From FEN-1219 sp035644475 (lineage in GTDB: Bacteria > Pseudomonadota > Gammaproteobacteria > Steroidobacterales > Rariloculaceae): 26,368 nt of DNA. The number at the start of each line of letters is the position of its first letter. Within the stretch, counting starts at the first letter, position 1. The stretch is from positions 1 through 26,368 of the forward strand of contig DASQOL010000020.1 of NCBI GenBank assembly GCA_035644475.1. The letters run 5' to 3'. The position numbers and the translations under genes were made by a program. The notes below the pieces were generated by a model. That model saw only the letters and a program-made list of their open reading frames with translations, had not been told where the DNA came from and did not search any database. Below are positions 16,296-22,587 of this stretch, piece by piece.

Positions 16296-16994
16296 TTACT
16301 CTTCGATGCCGAGGAGCTCGACCTCGAAGAGGAGAGTCGCGCCCGGTGGGATGGAGCCCATCTGCCGGTCGCCGTAGGCGGTGTCCGCCGGGCAACCGAG
16401 CTTCGCCTTGCCGCCGACCTTCATCTTCTGCACGCCTTCGGTCCAGCACTTGATCACCATGTCCAGCGGGAACGAGATCGGCTCTCCGCGCTGCACGGAG
16501 CTGTCGAACACGGTGCCGTCACGCAGGGTGCCGTGATAGTGAACTTTGACGGTGCTGCTCGCCATCGGGCTCGCGCCCGTCCCCACTTTCACGGGCACGT
16601 AGACCACGCCGGAGGTGCCGCGCGTCGCGTTCGGCTCCTTCGCGAGCTTGTCGAGGAACGCCACGCCCGCCTGCCTCTCGGGTCCCGAGGCCGCAGCGGC
16701 CTTCTTCTGCTCGGCCGCTTCCGCCGCCGCCGAGCGCTCCTGTGCGAACCCCTGCACCTTGGGTCCATACGTGTTGAGGTCGACCTTCGCATCCTTGCCG
16801 AGCACGGCGTCGCTCAAGCCCGAGGACACGATCGTGAACTCCGCGGGCGTGAGGCTCAGCGTCTTCAGTTGGCCGCCGACCAGAAGGCCGAGCGCGTACA
16901 GCGTCTTGTCCTGGTCGGTCGACAGGGCGGGTTGGGCGTGGGCCGCGGCGCCGAACGCGAGCGACACGACGAGAACGACGGGAATCATGCGCAT
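16296..16994 (-). CDS. Exported FKBP-type peptidyl-prolyl cis-trans isomerase
   Basis: A 232-residue protein of the FkpA/Mip type. The signal peptide is MRMIPVVLVVSLAFGAAAHA. An N-terminal helical dimerisation domain (about 22-120) has TDQDKTLYALGLLVGGQL, as in FKBP_N proteins, and a long Glu/Ala/Lys helix. The catalytic FKBP domain (about 132-232) shows VKVHYHGTLRDGTVFDSSVQRGEPISFPL, VIKCWTEGVQKMKVGGK and PADTAYG...IPPGATLLFEVELL. It speeds proline isomerisation during folding of periplasmic or outer-membrane proteins. ATG 16994 has AGGAG 8 bp upstream; a longer frame to 17027 has no support. Two Cys residues (KCW, LGCPAD) lie in the catalytic domain. Confidence 0.95.
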   Translation of the reverse strand: MRMIPVVLVVSLAFGAAAHAQPALSTDQDKTLYALGLLVGGQLKTLSLTPAEFTIVSSGLSDAVLGKDAKVDLNTYGPKVQGFAQERSAAAEAAEQKKAAAASGPERQAGVAFLDKLAKEPNATRGTSGVVYVPVKVGTGASPMASSTVKVHYHGTLRDGTVFDSSVQRGEPISFPLDMVIKCWTEGVQKMKVGGKAKLGCPADTAYGDRQMGSIPPGATLLFEVELLGIEE

Positions 16995-17117
16995 GGGGAC
17001 CTCTCCTTGTGCCCGAAGCGCGGGCACGAAAGGCCGACACGCTAGCGGAAAGCCTGGTCTTTTGCCATCGCGACGACTGTGGGACCCGGTGAACGGCGGA
17101 CCACCGCCGCGCGCCGG

Positions 17118-18173
17118 CTAGCGCGCCGCTTCGAAGCTCAAGTAGCTGACCTTGTTGCCCGCGCCGTCGGCGAACCAGAGCCGATTCGCGAGCCGCGCGG
17201 GCGGTTGCCGGTCGCTGCCGGCCGTGAGGCCCACGCCGCGCGCGCGCGCGCCCGCGCCCGCGCCGATCGGAAACTCGACGATCGTTCCGTCCGCCATTAC
17301 CCGACCGAGCGCCGCGCCCTTCGTGTACCAGATGTTGCGGTCGGGGCCGACGGCGATGTTCGTCGGCGACCCGCCCGCGCTCGGGATCTGAAACTCGGTG
17401 ATCTTGCCGTCGAGCGTGCATCGTCCCACGCGGTTGCCGTCGGTCTGCTGACCGTCCGCTCCCCCCGCGAGCTCGACGAACCAGAGACTGCCGTCGGCGC
17501 CCGTCGTGATGTCGCCCGGGCCCGAATTCGGCCGCGGCAGCGGGAACTCGGTGATCGCCCCGGCCGGCGTGATGCGTCCGATCTTGCTCGCGCGATACTC
17601 GGAGAACCAGATGTTGCCGTCCGATCCGGCCGCGAGCGCGCGGGGGCCGCTGCCCGGCGTGGGAATTGCGAACTCCGTGATCACGCCCGCCGGTGTCACA
17701 CGCCCGATCTTGCCGCCCGCGAACATGCCGAACCAAATGTTGCCGTCCGCGCCGAGCGCGATCGCGCGCGGCTGACTGTTCGGCGTAGGGATCGGAAACT
17801 CGGCGATCTCGCCGCGCGGCGTGATCCTGCCCATGCGATTGCCCGTGTGCTCCGAGAACCACATGTTGCCGTCCGCACCGAGCGCGATGATCCGCGGGGA
17901 GCTGTCGGGATTCGGCAAGGCGTGCTCGACGAGGCCGGAGCCATCCGGATTCATGCGGCCGATACGATTGCCGCTGCTCTCGGTGAACCAGAGCGTGCCG
18001 TCGGGCGCGAGCGCGATCGTCGTCGGGCCGCTCCCGGGGCTCGGCAGCGGAAACTCGACCACCTTGCCGTCGGTCTGCAGGCGCTCGTTGGCACCGACCC
18101 AGTGCTGCTCGGCGGCGTTTCCCGCCCCTGCGATCGTCACGATTGTCCCCAACCACCACGACCTGGACAGCAT
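17118..18173 (-). CDS. Secreted Vgb-like seven-bladed beta-propeller protein
   Basis: A 351-residue exported protein with a signal peptide (1-21, ending GAGNAA). It contains seven repeats of the pattern GPxxIAxGxDGNxWFxExxGNKIGRxTPxGxITEF, for example PDGTLWFTESSGNRIGRM and ADGNIWFGMFAGGKIGRV. The last blade reads NRLWFADGAGNKVSYL. This is the virginiamycin-B-lyase/NHL-type propeller layout. True Vgb enzymes linearise streptogramin B through specific His and Glu residues; I could not confirm those here, and many exported homologues are not lyases, so a binding or surface role is as likely. ATG 18173 has AGGGGG 6 bp upstream. It is divergent from the Ala/Val-rich gene, with a 215-bp spacer that contains an ECF-type promoter facing the other way. 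Confidence 0.85.
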   Translation of the reverse strand: MLSRSWWLGTIVTIAGAGNAAEQHWVGANERLQTDGKVVEFPLPSPGSGPTTIALAPDGTLWFTESSGNRIGRMNPDGSGLVEHALPNPDSSPRIIALGADGNMWFSEHTGNRMGRITPRGEIAEFPIPTPNSQPRAIALGADGNIWFGMFAGGKIGRVTPAGVITEFAIPTPGSGPRALAAGSDGNIWFSEYRASKIGRITPAGAITEFPLPRPNSGPGDITTGADGSLWFVELAGGADGQQTDGNRVGRCTLDGKITEFQIPSAGGSPTNIAVGPDRNIWYTKGAALGRVMADGTIVEFPIGAGAGARARGVGLTAGSDRQPPARLANRLWFADGAGNKVSYLSFEAAR

Positions 18174-18328
18174 AGCGAGCCCCCTTTGGAAAGGCGGTCA
18201 TCTTATCGGCCGGCGAGTCACCGGCAAGCTTCGCGTCCGGGTGATTGAACAGAATCTGGGAGGCGGCTCGCCGCGCCGAGGCGTTTCCCTTGCTCAAACA
18301 ATTGCTTAGCGATAGAGGGACGGCTCGC

Positions 18329-18354
18329 GGAATAGAAGCCCGCGGCCGGCCGTT
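18329..18354 (+). promoter_or_regulatory. Predicted ECF-type promoter of the Ala/Val tetrad-repeat gene (GGAATA-N16-CGTT)
   Basis: GGAATA (18329-18334), exactly 16 bases, CGTT (18351-18354), continuing GTC. Transcription would begin near 18361 and give a leader of about 28 nt with a Shine-Dalgarno AGAGG (18375-18379). The same hexamer, spacing and tetramer occur at both divergent promoters next to the ECF sigma gene at about 22.0 kb. Confidence 0.65.
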
Positions 18355-18388
18355 GTCTTAGTGGGAGTCATCAAAGAGGTCTCATACC

Positions 18389-19183
18389 ATGTTCAACCAA
18401 CGGCAAGTCCTGCTCTCGATTCTGGTCGCGTCATGCCTCGGCGGCTCCGCCTCGGCCCAGGTGCTCGGCGGGCTCGGAACGACCGCGGGCGCAGGCGCGG
18501 GGGCGGGGGCGGCCGCCGCCGGCAACGCGTCGATGACATCGCGCGATTCGGCGCGGCTCGGCGGGTCCGCGAACGGCGGACTGCGCGGGGACGCGGCACT
18601 CCGCGCCGCGACGCGCGAGCACGCGGACGGCGTGCTCGGCACGGCGGACGACGCGCGGGCGAGCGGTGCGAGCCGCGTGCGCGGCTCTCTCAAGGCCGGT
18701 ACGGAGGTCGCGGGTGAAGTGAGCGCCGAATCGCGAAACGCGGTGCGGCACGGCTCGCGCGCCGCGAGCCGAGCTGCCCGCGGCGCGGCGTCGGCCGAAA
18801 CCGGCATCGACGCGGCCACGGGCGCGGCGCTCGCGACGTCCGCTTCCGCGCCCCGCGCTCGGATCGGCCTCGACGCCGCGGCCGGCGCCGCGATCGACGC
18901 CCAGGTGGGCGGCGACATCGCGGGCGCGGTGAGCACGACCGTGGCCCACGACGTCGCGGGAACGGTGCACGCGGCAGTGGCCGAAGACGTCGCGGCCGAG
19001 GTCGACACCGCGGCAGCCGCCGAGGTGGGCGCGGCCGTCGCGAGCGACGTTGCCGCCAACGTGGCGACCGCCGTGCAGCAAAACGTGGCCGGCGAAGTCG
19101 GCGCGGCCGTGCGCGACGAGGTTCGCGGATCGGTGCAGAGTGAGATCGGTGCCACAGTGGTAGGCTCGGTCCGCGGCAAATAA
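18389..19183 (+). CDS. Secreted Ala/Val-rich tetrad-repeat protein
   Basis: A 264-residue exported protein. The signal peptide is MFNQRQVLLSILVASCLGGSASA. A Gly/Ala-rich segment follows (25-48), then an Ala/Arg/Ser-rich segment (49-160). From residue 169 to 261 the sequence is a strict tetrad: positions 169, 173, 177 and so on to 261 are Ile or Val, with one Ala at 209, grouping into 12-residue units such as VAHDVAGTVHAA and VAGEVGAAVRDE. No known family was recognised. The same periodicity occurs in the S8 protease encoded at 20.2-21.9 kb, and both genes carry the same promoter type. A strong terminator follows 14 bp after the stop. A structural or partner role at the cell surface is my inference. 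Confidence 0.78.
   Translation: MFNQRQVLLSILVASCLGGSASAQVLGGLGTTAGAGAGAGAAAAGNASMTSRDSARLGGSANGGLRGDAALRAATREHADGVLGTADDARASGASRVRGSLKAGTEVAGEVSAESRNAVRHGSRAASRAARGAASAETGIDAATGAALATSASAPRARIGLDAAAGAAIDAQVGGDIAGAVSTTVAHDVAGTVHAAVAEDVAAEVDTAAAAEVGAAVASDVAANVATAVQQNVAGEVGAAVRDEVRGSVQSEIGATVVGSVRGK
18869..19171 (+). repeat. Tetrad (four-residue) hydrophobic repeat region in the Ala/Val-rich protein
   Basis: Codes for residues 161-261. A branched hydrophobic residue falls at every fourth position with no phase break, mostly Val, separated by Ala, Gly, Asp, Glu and Gln. Three tetrads make a loosely conserved 12-residue unit (36 bp), repeated about seven times. Confidence 0.8.
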
Positions 19184-19196
19184 TATGCCGTTCGGG

Positions 19197-19231
19197 GCCG
19201 GCGGGCGTTCGTTCCCGCCGGCTCCGTTTTT
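19197..19231 (+). terminator. Rho-independent terminator after the tetrad-repeat gene, inside the leader of the beta-barrel gene
   Basis: A perfect 9-bp stem GCCGGCGGG (19197-19205) / CCCGCCGGC (19214-19222) with an 8-base loop is followed by TTTTT (19227-19231). It lies 14 bp after one stop codon and only 14 bp before the next start codon, so it would act as a strong terminator or as an attenuator for the downstream gene. Confidence 0.85.
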
Positions 19232-19244
19232 CGAGGATGTGCGC

Positions 19245-20213
19245 ATGACCTACGGACGAGCACTCCTGCTCTGCGCGGCGGCGCTTGCGCCGTCGCTTGG
19301 CTCCGCCGCGGACGGCGACACCGCCGCGACAGACGACACCGCCGCGGCAGGCGACCCCGCCCCGGTGCGCGACGACCAGCATGCCGTGACGTTCGAGGTC
19401 GGAACAGGCCTCGAGTACGACAGCGAGGTCGCGGTGCTCGAGCTGGACACGGCGGCAAACGCCGGAGACCTCGCCGCGCTGCTCGACTTCGGCGTCGGCT
19501 ACCACCGGCCCGCGAAGGGCCCGTTCGACCTGAGCGCCGGTTACAACTTCTCGCAGTCGCTGCACGAGGACTTCGACGAGTTCAACGTCCGTATCCATCG
19601 CGGCTCCGGCACGCTGAGCTACGACCTCGGGCGCGTCGACATCGGCGCCACGCTGCAATACGCGGACGCCGCCCTCCACGGCGACGAGTTCATGACCTTT
19701 GCGCAGACGTCGCCCTACGTCTCGAAACTCGTAGGCAAACGCCTGTTCCTGCGCTTCGCATATGCGTACACGGAGAAGCGCTTCGCGAGCGATCCGCTGC
19801 GCAACGCGGACGCGGACGGGCTGTCCGGCGACGCCTACGTGTTTCTCGACGGGTTGCGCCGCTACCTAGTGCTCAGCTACCGCTACGACAGCGAGGACGC
19901 AATCGCGCGCCAATTCGACTTCACGGGCTACCGGGTGAGCGCTCAGCTCGCGCAGCGGCTGATGGCCGGCAAGCACGAGCTCACGCTCCGAACGTATCTG
20001 CGTTACGAGACCCGCAACTACCAAGGCCTGACTCCGTCGATCGGCGCGCCGCGCGACGACGATCGCGTCCAGCTCGAAGCCACGCTCGAGCTGCCGCTCA
20101 AGAAGCACCTGCTCGCGCGGCTCGCCTACAAGCACGGCGACAACCGCTCGAATCTGCCGAGCGTCGACTTCGACGAGAACGTGCTGTCCGCGAGCGTGGC
20201 AGCGACGTTTTGA
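19245..20213 (+). CDS. Outer-membrane beta-barrel protein
   Basis: A 322-residue protein with a signal peptide (MTYGRALLLCAAALAPSLGSAA) and a low-complexity Asp/Ala/Thr linker (about 23-48). Amphipathic beta-strands then repeat every 12-20 residues (VTFEVGTGLEYDSEVAVLEL, FDLSAGYNFSQSLHEDF, KRLFLRFAYAYTEKRF, RYLVLSYRYDSED, HELTLRTYLRYETRNY, HLLARLAYKHGDNR). It ends in VAATF, with the terminal Phe recognised by the BAM machinery. The layout recalls the barrel of SLAM/DUF560 proteins, but that is only a resemblance. ATG 19245 has GAGG nearby; a frame extension to 19185 runs through a terminator and is unlikely. It follows the tetrad-repeat gene and converges on the S8 protease gene with 10 bp between stops. 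Confidence 0.8.
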   Translation: MTYGRALLLCAAALAPSLGSAADGDTAATDDTAAAGDPAPVRDDQHAVTFEVGTGLEYDSEVAVLELDTAANAGDLAALLDFGVGYHRPAKGPFDLSAGYNFSQSLHEDFDEFNVRIHRGSGTLSYDLGRVDIGATLQYADAALHGDEFMTFAQTSPYVSKLVGKRLFLRFAYAYTEKRFASDPLRNADADGLSGDAYVFLDGLRRYLVLSYRYDSEDAIARQFDFTGYRVSAQLAQRLMAGKHELTLRTYLRYETRNYQGLTPSIGAPRDDDRVQLEATLELPLKKHLLARLAYKHGDNRSNLPSVDFDENVLSASVAATF

Positions 20214-20223
20214 ACGCCGCCGC

Positions 20224-21924
20224 TCAATGCATCGCGGCGATCAAGCCGTAGCCGAACACCTCGTCGAAGTCTTTCTCGCCGAGGTCGATCGCCGCGGACT
20301 CGAGCGCCGCCACCACGCGGTCCGCGGGCTGCTCGGCGCGAATCGCGAGCGACGACGCGATGATCGCCGCGGCATATGGAGCGGCGAGTGAGGTGCCGCT
20401 GTCGACGCCGTAGCCGCCGACGCTGCGCGCCACTTTGATCCGGACGCCGGGCGCGGCGAACGTGACCTGTCGGCCCCGATTCGCATAGCGATAGATGCGG
20501 TTCGCCGCGTCCACCGCCGTTACGCCGACAACGGACTCGTACGCGGCGGGATACAGCGGCTCCCCGACCGGGCCGTTGTTGCCGACCGCGGCCACGACGA
20601 CGGCGCCGCGGGCAACGGTCTCCTTCACGGCGCCCTCGAGCACCCTGTTCGGCGGGCCGGCGAGGCTCATGTTGATCGTGCGCACGCCGTTCGCGGCGAG
20701 CCACTCCAGAGCCGCCACGAGGCTGGCAGTGGCCGCCGCGGGATGTCCCGCGCCGTCCGCGAAGAACACCGACGCTGCGTAGAGGCGCGCGCCCGCGAGC
20801 AGCGGATGCACTGCCTTCGAGTCGCCCACGATGATCGACGCGACAGCGGTGCCATGCTCGAACGGCCGCGCATCGGAGTACGGCACGAAGTCGTACTGCT
20901 CGATGTCCGCCGCGCGGAGCGCCTCGTGGCCGGTGGCGACGGCCGAGTCGATCAACCCGATCGCGACGCCGCGGAGCGGGGGCGATGGTTCGGGCACGAA
21001 CGGCGCGCCGCGCGCCGCGCGGCCGGCATGTGGCGGCTCCGCGCCCGCGCGATACAGATGGTTGAAGTCGACGAGCGTGCCCGGCGCGTCGAGCGCGAGC
21101 TCGAGGGCTGCCTGCGCAATGTCGCGATCCTCGGGCGCGTCGACGCGCAACAGCACGCGGTCGAGCGTCGCGAGATCGCGGCGCTCGCGGATCGTGAAGC
21201 CCCAGCCGGCGATGCGCTCGGCGAATTGCGCCGGAACGAGGATCACCCACGTCTCGCGCTCGACGGCGCGACCAGCGGCGTCCAGGCCCGCCACGAACGC
21301 CGCGTTGGCGCGCGCATCGGGCTGCCCTTGGTCGGCGCCGCGCTGACCGAGCGCTTGGCCGGCCGCTTGGCCGGCCGCTTCTTGGGCGCCTTCGAGCACG
21401 CCGGAGGCACCCTCGCCGAGCGCGCGGCCCGCCGCCGCGGCGCCATCGAGCACGTCGCCGAGCTTGCCTTCGACCGCGCCGGCGACGAGGCGCTCGACGC
21501 GGTCGCCGACGGCGTCGGTCACACGGCCCTCGACCTGCTGCTCGATGAGATCGACCACGCCCGCTTCCACTTGCTGCTGGACGCTCTCGACGACCTGGCC
21601 TTCGATCGCCTGCTCGACCGTGCTCGCGACGTGGGAGGCGACCTGCTGCTCGACGGCTTCGACGACGCTCGACTCGACCTGCTGCTCGACGGTTGCCACC
21701 ACGCCGGACTCGACCTGGCGCTCGACGTGCTGTTGAACCACGGTCGTGAGCTGATCCGCGACCTGCCGCTCGATCTGACCTCTCACGAGGTCGTCGACCG
21801 TGGCGTCGAGCAATTGGGCTCCGGCCGAGTGCGCGACCGCGAGCGCCAGAACGAGCGCGGCCGTCCCACGGGCCGACGCCACGTTTATGTCAAACTGTCG
21901 CCGAGCTCCGCCGCTTGCTTCCAT
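20224..21924 (-). CDS. Secreted S8 (subtilisin-like) serine protease with a long N-terminal tetrad-repeat region
   Basis: A 566-residue exported protein. A signal sequence lies at about 12-36. Residues 43-159 are a perfect tetrad repeat, followed by a Gly/Ala/Gln-rich linker (160-220) and a propeptide-like region (225-290, WVILVPAQFAERIAGWGF). The S8 catalytic domain spans about 318-566. The triad is visible as Asp326 (GLIDSAV), His357 (FEHGTAVAS) and Ser512 (GTSLAAP), with oxyanion Asn449 (VGNNGP). ATG 21924 is certain enough: GGGAGGA lies 7 bp upstream and an ECF-type promoter about 40 bp upstream; the frame further upstream runs antisense through the sigma gene. It is divergent from the ECF sigma gene. 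It may process envelope proteins or the anti-sigma factor, which is inference. Confidence 0.92.
   Translation of the reverse strand: MEASGGARRQFDINVASARGTAALVLALAVAHSAGAQLLDATVDDLVRGQIERQVADQLTTVVQQHVERQVESGVVATVEQQVESSVVEAVEQQVASHVASTVEQAIEGQVVESVQQQVEAGVVDLIEQQVEGRVTDAVGDRVERLVAGAVEGKLGDVLDGAAAAGRALGEGASGVLEGAQEAAGQAAGQALGQRGADQGQPDARANAAFVAGLDAAGRAVERETWVILVPAQFAERIAGWGFTIRERRDLATLDRVLLRVDAPEDRDIAQAALELALDAPGTLVDFNHLYRAGAEPPHAGRAARGAPFVPEPSPPLRGVAIGLIDSAVATGHEALRAADIEQYDFVPYSDARPFEHGTAVASIIVGDSKAVHPLLAGARLYAASVFFADGAGHPAAATASLVAALEWLAANGVRTINMSLAGPPNRVLEGAVKETVARGAVVVAAVGNNGPVGEPLYPAAYESVVGVTAVDAANRIYRYANRGRQVTFAAPGVRIKVARSVGGYGVDSGTSLAAPYAAAIIASSLAIRAEQPADRVVAALESAAIDLGEKDFDEVFGYGLIAAMH
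21448..21798 (-). repeat. Tetrad/12-residue repeat region in the S8 protease
   Basis: Codes for residues 43-159. All thirty positions 43, 47, 51 and so on to 159 are Val, Ile or Leu. Residues 71-154 divide into seven 12-residue units such as VESGVVATVEQQ, VESSVVEAVEQQ and VEAGVVDLIEQQ. The design matches the repeat of the protein encoded at 18389-19183, but with Glu/Gln-rich instead of Ala-rich spacers. Confidence 0.85.
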
Positions 21925-21963
21925 ACGTCTATCCTCCCCTCGACCCGGAGGGCCCGCTGTGAC

Positions 21964-21989
21964 AACGGTCCATAACTCCTCAATATTCC
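21964..21989 (-). promoter_or_regulatory. Predicted ECF-type promoter of the S8 protease gene (GGAATA-N16-CGTT)
   Basis: On the minus strand GGAATA (21989-21984) is followed after exactly 16 bases by CGTT (21967-21964), continuing GTC as at 18329-18354. Transcription would start near 21957 and give a leader of about 33 nt holding the GGGAGGA Shine-Dalgarno. Confidence 0.65.
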
Positions 21990-22014
21990 GCAGCGTCCAC
22001 CGTCCGCTAGTCAT

Positions 22015-22040
22015 GGAATAGAACACCCGAGTCGGCCGTT
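22015..22040 (+). promoter_or_regulatory. Predicted ECF-type promoter of the sigma/anti-sigma operon (GGAATA-N16-CGTT)
   Basis: GGAATA (22015-22020), 16 bases, CGTT (22037-22040). Its -35 element is 25 bp from that of the divergent protease promoter. Autoregulation of ECF operons is common, which supports the call. The -10 element covers the TTG at 22039, so that codon should not be the translation start. Confidence 0.6.
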
Positions 22041-22086
22041 GATCAAGCAGGGCAACAAAGAAACCGCGGGCACCGCCCGCGAGGCG

Positions 22087-22587
22087 ATGCTGGAAGCGCT
22101 GCCCCGGGTGCGGCGCTTCGCGCTGAGCCTCACCGGCAATCGCCACGATGCGGACGATTTGTTGCAGAACACCGTCGAGCGCGTGCTCGACCGCGGAGTG
22201 CCCGAGCAGGTGGACGTCGGCAGATGGATGTTCAAGGTGTGCAAGAACCTGTGGATCGACGAGTTGCGCGCGCATTCGGTGCGCGCCAGAGCGTCGGCGT
22301 CGCCGGAGCTCGCGGAGGAGCCTGTCGTCAGCGGCGAGGCCGTCGCGTTCGGCGAGCTCGAGCTGCGCGAGGTGGATCGCGCGATGGCGTCGTTGCCCGA
22401 CGAGCAACGGCTCGTGCTCGCGCTGGTCGCGGTGGAGGGGCTCACTTACCGAGAGGCCGCGGAAGTGCTCGACACGCCGCTCGGCACGATCATGAGCCGC
22501 CTCGCCCGGGCGCGAGCGTCGCTCGTGTCGCGGCTGCAAGGGCCACGCGCCGCCGCGGCGAAGCAGCCGGAGACGAGCGATGAATGA
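22087..22587 (+). CDS. ECF-type RNA polymerase sigma factor
   Basis: A 166-residue sigma factor with only regions 2 and 4. Region 2 is ALPRVRRFALSLTGNRHDADDLLQNTVERVL to MFKVCKNLWIDELRA. Region 4 is LPDEQRLVLALVAVEGLTYREAAEVLDTPLGTIMSRLARAR, with a clear helix-turn-helix. It would redirect polymerase to a small envelope regulon in response to an extracytoplasmic signal. I prefer ATG 22087, because the predicted promoter overlaps the only upstream candidate (TTG 22039, adding 16 residues); its Shine-Dalgarno is weak (GAGG only 2 bp away). The stop overlaps the anti-sigma start by 8 bp (ATGAATGA), so the two are translationally coupled. Confidence 0.93.
   Translation: MLEALPRVRRFALSLTGNRHDADDLLQNTVERVLDRGVPEQVDVGRWMFKVCKNLWIDELRAHSVRARASASPELAEEPVVSGEAVAFGELELREVDRAMASLPDEQRLVLALVAVEGLTYREAAEVLDTPLGTIMSRLARARASLVSRLQGPRAAAAKQPETSDE

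Noticed and set aside
17225..17275. GC-alternating simple sequence (gcgcgcgcgcgcccgcgcc), considered as a possible regulatory or Z-DNA element
   Set aside because: It encodes the Gly/Ala/Arg segment near the C-terminus of the propeller protein and is explained by codon composition.
17118..18173. Calling the Vgb-like gene a streptogramin resistance gene
   Set aside because: The propeller layout alone does not prove lyase activity; the product is exported, unlike the cytoplasmic resistance enzyme, and the catalytic His/Glu set could not be confirmed.
17079..18248. 389-residue plus-strand open frame across the Vgb-like gene
   Set aside because: It is Arg/Ala-rich shadow sequence caused by high GC; the minus-strand propeller with seven regular blades is clearly the real gene.
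18382..19458. 358-residue minus-strand open frame opposite the tetrad-repeat gene
   Set aside because: It has Arg/Ser/Pro-rich composition without motifs and crosses a strong plus-strand terminator and the next gene's start.
20743..21975. 410-residue plus-strand open frame antisense to the S8 protease, with LLLD-rich repeats
   Set aside because: It mirrors the tetrad repeats of the protease gene on the other strand. The protease has an intact catalytic triad, signal peptide, ribosome binding site and promoter; the antisense frame has none of these.
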